From Oscillospiraceae bacterium (GTDB lineage: Bacteria; Bacillota; Clostridia; Oscillospirales; Ruminococcaceae), in assembly GCA_021200775.1 (NCBI GenBank), contig JAJQGB010000004.1, positions 372,001 through 436,000 on the forward strand: 64,000 nucleotides of DNA. Direction: 5' to 3'. Shown here one piece after another: positions 40,953-49,966 of the stretch; the first letter of the stretch is position 1, and each line of letters starts with the position of its first letter. The notes under the pieces were generated by a model. That model worked only from the letters and a program-made list of their open reading frames with translations. It ran no database searches and was not told where the DNA came from. A program made the position numbers and the translations under genes.

Positions 40953-43088
40953 CTATATACGCTTCTTGCTTATTGCGCCGGCGAATGCAATAGCCATCGG
41001 CAGAAGCGCTACTGCGAATCCCGTTGTCGGATTCCCTTCTGGAAGCGTCTCTTCGTCAGGTTCGGTGTCGGAATTTGTGTTCTCTATCAGCTCGGTGATT
41101 TCGACTTCTTCGGAATCAACTTCTTCCGAGTCGACTTCTTCAGATTCCGTCTGAGTGAGAGTGCCGATTATCAGGAGGCTGGTGCCGGTTGTGACAGGGT
41201 CAGAATTGTAGCTTGCGCCGCCAAACTCCACCGTCGCCACCCTCGTAACCACTCCGAGAACATTTCTTGAAGTGACTGTAGCATCCACAACCTGCACGTC
41301 CCCGCAAGCCGAGCACTCAAACGTCGCCGTAGCCGACTTCAAATCTCCCGACCAAGCAAAGCCCTGGTATACGTAACTGTGCCCGAGCGCCTCGGTCTCG
41401 TCCGCAGTGTATGTGTCTCCGCAGTTGGAGCAGGTATAGGTAGTGTAGCCCTTCTCTGTGCAAGTCGGGGCAGTTACAACTGATTCGTAGGTGTGACCGG
41501 TAGCCGGGATTACCTCACCGGTTGAAATCGTCTCCCCACAAACGGCGCAAACCTCATCACCTGTGTAGCCATCCTCGGTGCAAGTAGCATCTTTAGCATT
41601 CTGAGTTTCGATTGTATGAGCAGTTTGTGTATAAGTCGCCGTATATGTTGCGTCGCCCGTTACATCCGAAACTGTCGGCGTCCAATCCTTAAATGTGTAG
41701 TGATACTGAGTACCCGCCGCCTTAGTCGGCTCTTTCCCATCGTAGCTTGGCATTGTGCCATAGGCTACATTGGTATCTTTTTCAAGCTCGGTGCCGTCTT
41801 CATCAAGCCATCTGACGGTGTAGGCATTGAGAGTTGCGGAATAGGTAGCCGTATATGTCACATTCCCAGTCACATCAGATACTTCCGGCGTCCAGTCTGC
41901 GAATGTGTACGTGTACTGTGGATCTGCCGCCTTAGTCGGCTCTTTCCCATCGTAGCTTGGCATTGTGCCATAGGCTACATTGGTATCAATTTCAAGCTCT
42001 GTGCCGTCTTCATCAAGCCATCTAACTGTGTAAGTTGAGAGTGCCAATTCCAGATATCCGGCACTATTTACCTGAACTATGTAGCTTGAATTATCAGAGA
42101 AGATATAGCTAATAGCACTGCTGTAATAGCTTGTATTTGTCTCAGTAGTAATCTGAACTGCTGAGCTTGATGTTGGTGTAGTATAGGTTGTCACGCTGAT
42201 GGATGCGCCGGTTGTCAGTTCTCCGTTCAGGTTGATGTAACTGTTGTTGGAAGAACCGCCATGCAAATATACATTCGAAGTTTTTTTCGATGTTTCATCA
42301 CCTATGGTATTACCGGTTACGACCGGTGAGCCGGATACCGTGAAACTGCTATAAACAGTAACAAATACACCTCCACCATTCTCAGCATTATTGTCTGAAA
42401 TCGTACCGTCGCTCATGGTAAAGCTATTTCGATAAGCAATTACCCCACCGCCGCTATTCGATGCCGTATTGCCTGATATCGTACCTCCGCTCATGGTAAA
42501 CGTACCGTAATTAAACACCCCACCGCCGCTTTCCGATGCGATATTTTCCGATATCACACCGCCGGTCATAGTAAAGGTACCGTAGACGTAGACATACACG
42601 CCGCCGCCATGGGTGGCTTTGTTGTTCGAGATCATGCCACCTTCCATGGTAAAACTGCCGCTATTGGATACATACACGCCGCCGCCATATGTACCGGAAT
42701 TGCCTGTAATAGTGCCGCCGCTCATAGTGAAACTTCCGGTTCCACCTACATACACACCGCCGCCATAAGTCGCTGAACCTCCAGTGATTTTGCCTGTTTT
42801 GGCAGAGCTACTATCTATCAACATCAAAGTACCGTTTGCCGTAATAACAGAGTTGTTGCCCGTTCCGGTTAGAGTATAGCCATTCAGATCGATAGTAACA
42901 GTATTGCCGGAAGAAATGACAATGTTATTAGTCAATGTGACATCACTGTTTAAATAGTAGTTTCCAGAACTGAGTTGTCCACCTTCATTTGTCAGCGCCG
43001 TTCCTAAAGACGTAGCAAACGCCATCACCGTCATTGCCACCACTGCCAGACACAAGGTCAGAACCACTGCTAATAATTTTTTCTTCAT
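40953..43088 (-). CDS. Large surface protein: beta-helix, two InlB-like repeats, zinc-ribbon-like repeats, NPTTG anchor
   Basis: A 711-residue cell-wall protein. Signal peptide (MKKKLLAVVLTLCLAVVAMT); residues about 40-300 are a beta-helix built from GGGVYV...GSFTMSGGTISGN units, as in polymorphic outer membrane/adhesin-type proteins; about 360-500 hold two 70-residue InlB/Flg_new-like repeats (YTVRWLDEDGTELE...); about 510-600 have two CTE..GY..C..CG repeats with Cys pairs; then an acidic SEEVDSEEVDSEEVE linker and the sorting signal LPEGNPTTG, hydrophobic stretch, SKKRI. Adhesion is inferred. ATG 43088 follows AAGGAGG. The palindrome array lies 10 bp beyond its stop. Confidence 0.85.
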   Translation of the reverse strand: MKKKLLAVVLTLCLAVVAMTVMAFATSLGTALTNEGGQLSSGNYYLNSDVTLTNNIVISSGNTVTIDLNGYTLTGTGNNSVITANGTLMLIDSSSAKTGKITGGSATYGGGVYVGGTGSFTMSGGTITGNSGTYGGGVYVSNSGSFTMEGGMISNNKATHGGGVYVYVYGTFTMTGGVISENIASESGGGVFNYGTFTMSGGTISGNTASNSGGGVIAYRNSFTMSDGTISDNNAENGGGVFVTVYSSFTVSGSPVVTGNTIGDETSKKTSNVYLHGGSSNNSYINLNGELTTGASISVTTYTTPTSSSAVQITTETNTSYYSSAISYIFSDNSSYIVQVNSAGYLELALSTYTVRWLDEDGTELEIDTNVAYGTMPSYDGKEPTKAADPQYTYTFADWTPEVSDVTGNVTYTATYSATLNAYTVRWLDEDGTELEKDTNVAYGTMPSYDGKEPTKAAGTQYHYTFKDWTPTVSDVTGDATYTATYTQTAHTIETQNAKDATCTEDGYTGDEVCAVCGETISTGEVIPATGHTYESVVTAPTCTEKGYTTYTCSNCGDTYTADETEALGHSYVYQGFAWSGDLKSATATFECSACGDVQVVDATVTSRNVLGVVTRVATVEFGGASYNSDPVTTGTSLLIIGTLTQTESEEVDSEEVDSEEVEITELIENTNSDTEPDEETLPEGNPTTGFAVALLPMAIAFAGAISKKRI
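41717..41987. repeat. Internal direct repeat (period 210 bp) in the surface protein gene
   Basis: A 61-bp block is identical at 41717-41777 and 41927-41987 and similarity extends on both sides. It encodes the two 70-residue InlB-like modules. Nucleotide identity beyond what protein conservation needs suggests recent duplication or gene conversion. Confidence 0.85.
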
Positions 43089-43154
43089 TAAAAGCGCCTC
43101 CTTAAAGTGGGTTTGGGTGTAATAAGTACTCACTTATTTTAATTCCCTCATCTA

Positions 43155-43184
43155 ATTATAACATAAAACATCCCTCTTTGTCAA
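43155..43184 (-). promoter_or_regulatory. Consensus promoter of the large surface protein
   Basis: TTGACA (43184-43179), 18-bp spacer, TATAAT (43160-43155). Confidence 0.75.
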
Positions 43185-43211
43185 TAGACTTTCGAGGGAT
43201 TTGGAAAATTT

Positions 43212-44351
43212 TTAGTTTTTCAGAAGCTTCAGCTTCGGGAGGTTGGTGTCTTCGGCGAAGTTCTGGGCGTTGTAGAGGATGAGGATGGAGTCGTAGGAGG
43301 AGAGGTCAGAGATGTAGGTGCTGAGGGTTGTCAGGTATCTCAGGTCGATGACGTCGATTTCGGAGTAGTTTTCGGCGAGGAACGGGATGAAGCAGTTGGC
43401 ATAGGAGTCCTTGATGACAAGGAGCTTGCCGCCGGTGGAGTCGGAGACTACTTGGGTGAAGGCGTTGTTCGAGCCTAAATAGCAGAGGTATTTGTCCTTT
43501 CCCGAAAGATAGCTTTCGTCGAAGACACTGACATAGACCGGGTTGCCGTCTTCATCTGTTGAGACTTTAGAGACGTTGCGGGAGTTGCTCAGATAGAACT
43601 CGATGGTGTCGGCTTCTATGCCATCGTAGAGGACTTTTGAGTGAAGCGAGCCGTAGAAGCTGTGGGAGGCATATTTCACGTCGAACTTGTCTAACGTCGA
43701 GGCGGTGTAGCCCATAGTGTCTGCGGCGGAGATGTAGGCAAGATAGGCGCCTGTAGACGTCCAGTGGTGGTCGGTGCGGTAATAAATATACTCCTCCCTG
43801 GCAGAATATAGAGTACTGTAGACGTCTATCGTCTCGGCAGAAGAATTCTCGGAAAGATAATTGTAGGCATAGTTGATGAGCTCCCGCTGGCTGACTTTTT
43901 TAGAGGTGTAGGAAACTTCGTCCGAATAGATTTCTGCGGCAGTCGGCACGAGCATGACGTAAACCGGAGTGTCGGAAAGCTCGCTGAGGTATGTTATCGC
44001 TTCAAGAGAGTTGTCAACGATTGAATAGTCGATTTCGTCGGTGAGTTCCAGAAGGCGGTCGGAGGTGATGTAAACGTCGTTTACTTCGTTTCTGCCTTGC
44101 AGAAGTTCAAGGCTGGTGTGAAGAGTTATCCAGTTAGTGCGCATGGCGAAATGGTCGTCAAGCCAGGAGGTGAGGTCTTCCGAGTAGTCTCCCGAGAACC
44201 AGTCGGAGATGGAGAAATCGGGCATTTCCGCTAGATAGCGGTTTTCAGTTTCGGAATAGTCGTCCTCGGGGATAGCCAAAGAAACCACGGCAAGGACAAT
44301 GAGAAAGCCGAGGAAAACGGCGATATTGAGAATCTGAACTGCTTTTTTCAT
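43212..44351 (-). CDS. DHHW / AlgJ-AlgX-like protein of exopolysaccharide acetylation
   Basis: A 379-residue membrane-anchored extracellular protein of the DHHW family, related to the SGNH-type acetyltransferase domains of AlgJ and AlgX. One N-terminal membrane segment (LNIAVFLGFLIVLAVVSLA) is followed by NRYLAEMPDFS near 37, the family hallmark TDHHWTSTGAYLAY near residue 191 and the Ser/Asp-containing IKDSYANCFIPFLAENY near 318. It is coded 19 bp behind an MBOAT gene, so the two should together transfer acyl groups onto a surface glycan. ATG 44351 follows GGCAGGG. Confidence 0.85.
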   Translation of the reverse strand: MKKAVQILNIAVFLGFLIVLAVVSLAIPEDDYSETENRYLAEMPDFSISDWFSGDYSEDLTSWLDDHFAMRTNWITLHTSLELLQGRNEVNDVYITSDRLLELTDEIDYSIVDNSLEAITYLSELSDTPVYVMLVPTAAEIYSDEVSYTSKKVSQRELINYAYNYLSENSSAETIDVYSTLYSAREEYIYYRTDHHWTSTGAYLAYISAADTMGYTASTLDKFDVKYASHSFYGSLHSKVLYDGIEADTIEFYLSNSRNVSKVSTDEDGNPVYVSVFDESYLSGKDKYLCYLGSNNAFTQVVSDSTGGKLLVIKDSYANCFIPFLAENYSEIDVIDLRYLTTLSTYISDLSSYDSILILYNAQNFAEDTNLPKLKLLKN

Positions 44352-44370
44352 CGGTATGCCCTGCCTTTCT

Positions 44371-45765
44371 TTAGAAGTTGAAGTATAAGAACGGGTTGTA
44401 GCTGGAGTTGACGAGATATGCCGTCGATGCAATCAGGATGGCGGCAGTCGCAATCGGGGTGATAGCCATAACGACTTTTGAGTCCTTGCCGCCAAGACGG
44501 GAGATGTAATTGCCGGTGGCTCCCGACGAGAAGAAGAGACAGAGTGCCAACGGAATAGCGGCTTCCGCAAGGAGAGCTGAGGTCTGCGAATTGAGGAAGC
44601 TTCCGCCTGCGCCGAACATCGCACCTAAATATTGAACGCCGAGCGAAAGACTATCAGTGTCAAAGAATACCCAGCCGATTACGACGGCGAGCATGGTGTA
44701 GAGCCAGGAAATTGGCTTTGGGAGCTTCTTTAAGACTTTCGAGAAGCCGAGGTGCTCGATTACTATAAGTATGCCGAACCAGAGTCCCCAGAGGACGAAA
44801 TTCCAGCTTGCGCCGTGCCAGAGACCGGTGAGAAGCCAGACGATGAGGAGATTGCGGACGGTTTTAAGCGTCCCTTCCCTGCTCCCTCCAAGTGGGAAAT
44901 AGACATATTCCCGGAACCATGAACCGAGGCTGATGTGCCAGCGCCGCCAGAACTCGGAAACGGATTTCGAGAGATACGGAAGGTTGAAGTTCTCCATAAA
45001 ATCGAAGCCAAGCATCTTTCCAAGACCTATTGCCATATCCGAATAGCCTGAGAAGTCGAAGTAAATCTGGAAGGTGAACGAGATGATGCCTATCCATGCG
45101 GTCAGGGCGGGCATTTCAGAATAATCCATAGCTTTGATTTCCGACCAGATGGTGCCGATATTATTCGCCAATAGGACTTTTTTGGCAAGTCCGAAAGTAA
45201 ATATTGTGACGCCTTCGGAGAATTTCGAGAGAGTCACTGTGCGCTGTCCGAGCTGTTCCTCAACATCCTGATACTTGACAATCGGTCCCGCAACTATCTG
45301 CGGGAACATGGCGATGTAGGCGAAGAAGTTGACAAAGTTGCGCTGAGGCTTGCTTGTGCCACGGTAAACATCGATTGTGTAGGACATGCTCTGAAATGTA
45401 AAGAACGAGATGCCAATCGGAAGCGGAAGTCCCGGGTCGGGAATCGAGATATTAAAGATTGAATTAATCGTTGTGATGGCGAACGAAGTGTATTTGAATA
45501 TAAAGAGTATAGCTAAATCAAGAATAATCGAAAGCAAGAGTAAGAGCTTCCGCTTATTCTCAAACTTCGACATCAGGAGTCCGGCAATATAGTTGATTAT
45601 AGAGGTTATGATGAGGACAACGACGTAAATTGGCTCTCCCCAGGCATAGAAAACAAGCCCCGTGAGTGCAAGCATGGGGTTTTTGAACTTCATCGGCACG
45701 GCACAGCATAATAGCAGTGCTACCGGCAAAAAGTAAAAGAGAAATTCTACGCTAGAGAATACCAT
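44371..45765 (-). CDS. MBOAT family O-acyltransferase (AlgI/DltB-like)
   Basis: A 464-residue multi-pass membrane O-acyltransferase. The family core is intact: PLPIGISFFTFQSMSYTIDVYRG near 113, FFAYIAMFPQIVAGPIVKY near 146, FDFSGYSDMAIGLGKMLGFDFMENF near 237 (split here by eye) and the catalytic His in WLLTGLWHGASWNF near 311. It moves an acyl group across the membrane for the extracellular DHHW partner coded next. It follows rnmV by 6 bp and so appears to be co-transcribed with holA and rnmV, an unexpected mix of housekeeping and envelope genes. Confidence 0.92.
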   Translation of the reverse strand: MVFSSVEFLFYFLPVALLLCCAVPMKFKNPMLALTGLVFYAWGEPIYVVVLIITSIINYIAGLLMSKFENKRKLLLLLSIILDLAILFIFKYTSFAITTINSIFNISIPDPGLPLPIGISFFTFQSMSYTIDVYRGTSKPQRNFVNFFAYIAMFPQIVAGPIVKYQDVEEQLGQRTVTLSKFSEGVTIFTFGLAKKVLLANNIGTIWSEIKAMDYSEMPALTAWIGIISFTFQIYFDFSGYSDMAIGLGKMLGFDFMENFNLPYLSKSVSEFWRRWHISLGSWFREYVYFPLGGSREGTLKTVRNLLIVWLLTGLWHGASWNFVLWGLWFGILIVIEHLGFSKVLKKLPKPISWLYTMLAVVIGWVFFDTDSLSLGVQYLGAMFGAGGSFLNSQTSALLAEAAIPLALCLFFSSGATGNYISRLGGKDSKVVMAITPIATAAILIASTAYLVNSSYNPFLYFNF

Positions 45766-45771
45766 TTTCGG

Positions 45772-46359
45772 TTACTGTCCTTTGTTTATTTCGTCCGCAA
45801 TCTGGCGGTATTTTTCGTATCCAACAGTGCGGTTGATTGCCTCTAAAAGCCCGTTCGGATTGAGTCTTTCGGGCAAGTTAAGCCTGCGTTTTAGCTCGTC
45901 ACGACGTCCGGAAGAATCAGGTCCGCCGGTGAAGCCGTCTTCGTAAAAATCCATCCTGGTGACAAGGCGACTTTCCAACTGATTCTCCTCTTCCGAGAAT
46001 GGCTTTAAGACTTCCAGAAGAATGTTGTCGGGTATTCCCTCAACACCTAATTTGCCCTCGGCTGACGGCGCAAGTTTGCGCTTTTCCTTGCCGTAGATGT
46101 CGGGAATATAGGCACAGCGGACGTTGCCGTTCTTGATGATGCCTTTTATATGTCCACGGATTCTGAATCCGGCAGAGTCGCTGTCGGTAAGGATTATGAG
46201 TCCGCCGTTTTCGGAATAGTATCTGAGAAGCTTTATTGTCTCAGCATCCTTGAAGACACCGAAGCCGTTTACAACAACTATCGGGCAGTCGACAAGACGG
46301 GAAAGCTTTGCTTTGTCGTATTTGCCTTCGACAACAATTGCGCCGTTTATATGGAGCAT
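45772..46359 (-). CDS. rnmV: Ribonuclease M5 (TOPRIM, 5S rRNA maturation)
   Basis: A 195-residue RNase M5-like protein. The TOPRIM domain is visible: VVEGKYDK near residue 9-16 (catalytic Glu), then GLIILTDSDSAGFRIRGHIK near 53-72 with the D-x-D pair. The C-terminal half carries the second domain typical of the family. It matures 5S rRNA by double-strand cleavage. Some Firmicutes copies of this build are annotated DUF4093. It lies 3 bp behind holA. Confidence 0.85.
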   Translation of the reverse strand: MLHINGAIVVEGKYDKAKLSRLVDCPIVVVNGFGVFKDAETIKLLRYYSENGGLIILTDSDSAGFRIRGHIKGIIKNGNVRCAYIPDIYGKEKRKLAPSAEGKLGVEGIPDNILLEVLKPFSEEENQLESRLVTRMDFYEDGFTGGPDSSGRRDELKRRLNLPERLNPNGLLEAINRTVGYEKYRQIADEINKGQ

Positions 46360-46362
46360 TGG

Positions 46363-47415
46363 CTACCTCCTGTAGGCAAGAATCTTGCTTATGGCTTCTT
46401 CGAGAAGAATCTTTGGGTCGGTGCGCTTTGATTTCATATCGATGTCGCACTGAGAGAGAATCCCCAAACCATAGCGGAGCTTTTCAAGAGGAATACTCAT
46501 GCAGTCTCTGAAAGCGTTTCTGACGGCAAATTCCCTGCCACGATATGAAAAATCCTTTGCGACGTCGTCCTGATGATAGCCGTTAATCACTGCGGTTTTG
46601 GCACGGTATAAGTCCAGAAACGAACCGGAAATTACAGAAAGAAGCACTATCGGCTCTGCTTGCCTTGAATAGAGCTTGTCGAGGGTTCTGAAGGCTTCGC
46701 TTCCCTTCCCTGACAAAACTGCACGGGATAGCTTATATGCATCAGTTTCAAGCTGGTCGGAGACAAGAAGGTCTATCATTTCTTTAGTTATCTCGCCCGA
46801 ACCGGCATATGCCGAGAGCTTGTCGAGCTCGTTGTCTATCATGAGAATGCTACAGTTCTGAAGGCTGGCAAGATATTCGGCATTCTTCGGCGACATAAAA
46901 CAGCCGACGGGAGTGAGTCTGGAATTGATATGATTTACAAGTTCGTTCGGCTTCTTCTGCTGGAATTCGGTGACTATTCCGCCGAGTTTTGAAATGTGGT
47001 CGCAGAGCTTCTTGTTCTTCGAAGTAAGTGCCTTCTTCCCTGCGGCGAGGTCAACGCCGGTAGTATAGAAGATAAACGTAGTAGTACTCGGGTCAAGGTC
47101 GGAGATGGCTTTGAAAAGTGTGTCCTGTTCGTCTTTTTTCAGGTTATCGGCATTTAAGTCGTTGATGAGGGTTACCGTTCTGTCGGCAAATATTGGGAGC
47201 GATTCTGCAATATCGGAAAGTTCAGACGCAGAGAAATCGGCACCGGTGATGAAATGATAATTCAAGTCCCTTTGGTCTTTCGGCAGAAGCTTGTCCCGAA
47301 GCTTCTTGGCGATATTCTCAGCCGTGGCGACATCCTTGCCCCAGAAGAAATAGACGCCTCGGATATCTCCCTTTCTTATTGACTTTATGAGTTCTGTATC
47401 TGACATATAAGGCAT
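46363..47415 (-). CDS. holA: DNA polymerase III subunit delta
   Basis: A 350-residue clamp-loader delta subunit. The degenerate AAA+ fold begins with VYFFWGKDVATAENIAKKL near residue 21; later landmarks are SLPIFADRTVTLIND near 76, the EFQQKKPNELVNHI stretch near 151 and the C-terminal helical collar (YRGREFAVRNAFRDC, LRYGLGILSQCDIDMKS). Such a DIDMKS-like end, with the Lys-Ser before a proline-type tail, is typical. ATG 47415 follows GGAGG. It starts the holA-rnmV-MBOAT-DHHW unit. Confidence 0.9.
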   Translation of the reverse strand: MPYMSDTELIKSIRKGDIRGVYFFWGKDVATAENIAKKLRDKLLPKDQRDLNYHFITGADFSASELSDIAESLPIFADRTVTLINDLNADNLKKDEQDTLFKAISDLDPSTTTFIFYTTGVDLAAGKKALTSKNKKLCDHISKLGGIVTEFQQKKPNELVNHINSRLTPVGCFMSPKNAEYLASLQNCSILMIDNELDKLSAYAGSGEITKEMIDLLVSDQLETDAYKLSRAVLSGKGSEAFRTLDKLYSRQAEPIVLLSVISGSFLDLYRAKTAVINGYHQDDVAKDFSYRGREFAVRNAFRDCMSIPLEKLRYGLGILSQCDIDMKSKRTDPKILLEEAISKILAYRR

Positions 47416-47444
47416 GAAGTCGCCTCCAATCAAGTAATGCAACC

Positions 47445-47473
47445 ATTATAATACATTATCTCCCGATTTGCAA
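47445..47473 (-). promoter_or_regulatory. Promoter of holA operon
   Basis: TTGCAA (47473-47468), 17-bp spacer, TATAAT (47450-47445). It is back to back with the plus-strand promoter starting at 47475. Confidence 0.7.
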
Positions 47474-47474
47474 G

Positions 47475-47503
47475 TTGACTTTATCGCAAAAGCGGACTAT
47501 AAT
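47475..47503 (+). promoter_or_regulatory. Promoter of the 47544 lipoprotein gene
   Basis: TTGACT (47475-47480), 17-bp spacer, TATAAT (47498-47503). Only one base separates its -35 from that of the holA promoter, so the two may exclude each other. Confidence 0.7.
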
Positions 47504-47543
47504 ATGTGTAACGCATTTTTTATAGCAAGGATCTGAAGATACA

Positions 47544-48548
47544 ATGAAAATTAAAAATATACTTATCATGATTACGGTGGTGGTTCTCGGGATGTCGCTT
47601 TGCGGGTGCTCGATGACAAGTAGCCTGAGCACAGACTCTAATATGAACTTTGACCAGTACGGAGAAAACTATCCGCAGATTGCGGAGGGCGACGACGCCT
47701 ACTACTACGCTGATGGCGAAGACATCCGTGCATACTACACCGATACAGAAGAAACAGCTGTCTTTTGCAAAGGCGTCGGGAATATCGACTACCTCGGGTA
47801 TTACGACGGCGGAGTTTATACTCTCAGTAACAGCATTCTCTATTCTGTTTCCCAGAACATCAAGGTGAAGCAGTTTGAAATTCCGGAAGCTGAAAACCTC
47901 AGCAAAAAGCAGTATGTCATGCACTCGGGATGGTTTATTCTCAGTGGACTTTCTGAAGATGGAAATGCAGAAGTTCTGACATATTCTCTCGAATCGGGAG
48001 AGTGCGAGACGGTTTATGAGCTTGCAGAAGCTGACTACGTCAGACTTTGCCCATATTCGGACATTTTGTATATACTTTCGGGAAATTCCGAAATTACTGA
48101 GCTTTGCGGATATAATCTGAATTCCGGAGAAACAAGTGTCCTCTACAGCTCGGGGGACTGCGTCTTCACAGACCCATTCTTCAGAGCGACGGTTGAGGCA
48201 GCATACATGAGCGAAAGCGGAGCGGTTTATGTCTATGACGTAACAACCGGCACAATTTCAATATCGTTTGACTTCAATTCGGACGATACGACGGCTTATG
48301 AAATTGGCGGAATTGTCGAGTATTACGTCTTTGCTGGCTACAGCGATGAAAGCGGATATCATCTCTATGTAAAAGACATCTATGGAAACGATAAAATTGT
48401 CACGGATATTGCCCTTTCGGAAGATATTGAAGCCGTTATCTGCGGCAACGACAGCCAGAGAGTTTTTGTCTGGGTAAATCCCGGTTCAAGCGACGGCTCC
48501 GTAATTGCCGTGAATTTCTTAAATGGCGACTTCCAGACTCTATGGTAA
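47544..48548 (+). CDS. Lipoprotein with beta-propeller-like repeats
   Basis: A 334-residue exported lipoprotein of unknown function. The signal peptide ends in the lipobox SLCGC (Cys22). The mature chain shows recurring strand-turn units such as YYADGEDIRAYYTDTEETAV, GVYTLSNSILYSV, EVLTYSLESGECETVYEL and AVYVYDVTTGTISISFDF, which fit blades of a WD/PQQ-like propeller. No catalytic motif is seen; a binding or scaffold role at the surface is plausible. It is a single gene ahead of prfB and has its own promoter. Confidence 0.72.
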   Translation: MKIKNILIMITVVVLGMSLCGCSMTSSLSTDSNMNFDQYGENYPQIAEGDDAYYYADGEDIRAYYTDTEETAVFCKGVGNIDYLGYYDGGVYTLSNSILYSVSQNIKVKQFEIPEAENLSKKQYVMHSGWFILSGLSEDGNAEVLTYSLESGECETVYELAEADYVRLCPYSDILYILSGNSEITELCGYNLNSGETSVLYSSGDCVFTDPFFRATVEAAYMSESGAVYVYDVTTGTISISFDFNSDDTTAYEIGGIVEYYVFAGYSDESGYHLYVKDIYGNDKIVTDIALSEDIEAVICGNDSQRVFVWVNPGSSDGSVIAVNFLNGDFQTLW

Positions 48549-48578
48549 CCGCGCCGGCGGGAAATGTTGAAATATCCC

Positions 48579-48607
48579 TTGAAATAATCACTGAGATATG
48601 ATACAAT
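48579..48607 (+). promoter_or_regulatory. Promoter of prfB
   Basis: TTGAAA (48579-48584), 17-bp spacer, TACAAT (48602-48607), about 41 bp upstream of the ATG. Confidence 0.65.
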
Positions 48608-48647
48608 AACGCACGGATTAATAATTACAATTACCATGGAGGAAAAT

Positions 48648-49766
48648 ATGCTTTTAATAGATGAATTAGCGAGAACGCTTAACGAATATCGCCCGAAGCT
48701 TTCAGAGCTCCACAAGGCTCTCAATATCGAATCGGCGAAGGAAGAAATTGAACAGTTACACAACAAGGCGGCTGAGCCCGGATTCTGGGACGACATGGAT
48801 AAGTCGCAGAAGATTTTGCAGAGGACAAAATCGCTTGAAAATGCAGTCGAGAACGACCGCAAGCTATTCTCTCAGGCGGACGACATCGAGACTATGATTG
48901 AAATGTACAACGAGGAAGGCGACGAAGAGATACTGGAAGAAATCAAGTCGGAGCTTGAAGAATTCTCGGCAAAGATTGACCAGCTAACACTCTCTACCCT
49001 TCTGACTGGTGAGTATGACCACTCGAACGCCATCCTCAACTTCCATGCAGGAGCCGGAGGAACCGAAGCGCAGGACTGGACGGAGATGCTTCTCAGAATG
49101 TACACCCGTTGGGGCGAGGCACACGGCTACAAAGTGTCGGTTCTCGACGTATTGGACGGCACCGACGCAGGAATCAAAAGTGCTTCAGTCATCATTGAGG
49201 GCGAAAATGCCTATGGTTATCTGAAGAGTGAAGCGGGAGTTCACCGTCTTGTCAGAATATCGCCGTTTGATGCGGCAGGAGCCAGACACACATCCTTCTC
49301 GGCAGTCGAAGTCATGCCGGAAATCAACGACGACATGAGTGTCGAAATCAGACCCGAAGACATCAAGATGGATGTTTTCCGTTCGAGTGGAGCAGGCGGT
49401 CAGCACATCAACAAGACGAGCTCGGCGGTAAGACTCACCCACATTCCGACAGGAATCGTCACCTCCTGCCAGACGCAGAGAAGTCAGGTTCAGAACCGTG
49501 ACTACGCAATGAAAATGCTTGTTGCGAAGCTGGTTGAAATCAAGGAGCGTGAGCACCTCGCAAAAATCGAGGACATCAAGGGCGTCCAGAAGGAAATAGC
49601 CTGGGGCTCGCAGATTCGCTCCTATGTCTTCATGCCATACACGTTAGTCAAAGACCACCGCACCGGCTATGAAAACGGCAATGTACAGGCTGTCATGGAC
49701 GGCGAGCTGGATGGGTTTATAAATGCCTATCTCAAAGCACTGTCGAATGGGACGCTGGAGAAATAA
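48648..49766 (+). CDS. prfB: Peptide chain release factor 2 (no frameshift site)
   Basis: RF2, which ends translation at UGA and UAA. From ATG 48648 (GGAGGAAAAT upstream) it has 372 residues, with the stop-recognition SPF at about 205-207 and the GGQ peptidyl-hydrolase motif at about 250-252 (SSGAGGQHINK). The reading frame is continuous: the N-terminal region lacks the CUUUGAC-type programmed +1 frameshift that autoregulates prfB in most bacteria. An in-frame ATG at 48636 contains the ribosome-binding site and is rejected. Confidence 0.95.
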   Translation: MLLIDELARTLNEYRPKLSELHKALNIESAKEEIEQLHNKAAEPGFWDDMDKSQKILQRTKSLENAVENDRKLFSQADDIETMIEMYNEEGDEEILEEIKSELEEFSAKIDQLTLSTLLTGEYDHSNAILNFHAGAGGTEAQDWTEMLLRMYTRWGEAHGYKVSVLDVLDGTDAGIKSASVIIEGENAYGYLKSEAGVHRLVRISPFDAAGARHTSFSAVEVMPEINDDMSVEIRPEDIKMDVFRSSGAGGQHINKTSSAVRLTHIPTGIVTSCQTQRSQVQNRDYAMKMLVAKLVEIKEREHLAKIEDIKGVQKEIAWGSQIRSYVFMPYTLVKDHRTGYENGNVQAVMDGELDGFINAYLKALSNGTLEK

Positions 49767-49778
49767 TTGAAACAGAAA

Positions 49779-49813
49779 CAAGCACGGCTGAGGCTATCTC
49801 GCCGTGCTTTTTG
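49779..49813 (+). terminator. Terminator of prfB
   Basis: Stem AGCACGGC (49781-49788) / GCCGTGCT (49801-49808) followed by TTTTTG. Confidence 0.85.
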
Positions 49814-49866
49814 ATTACAAAACGGTTAAAATTTGTCACAATCAGGTAACAGCTTGGTTTAAGTCA

Positions 49867-49894
49867 TTGACTTTCTTCTTTTATATGTTATAAT
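49867..49894 (+). promoter_or_regulatory. Promoter of the 49967 lipoprotein gene
   Basis: TTGACT (49867-49872), 16-bp spacer, TATAAT (49889-49894). Confidence 0.6.
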
Positions 49895-49966
49895 TGTATC
49901 GGGAATCAGATATATGAAACGCTGTAACTGATTCTTTGGATTAGAAATCGAAAGGATGAATGTAAA

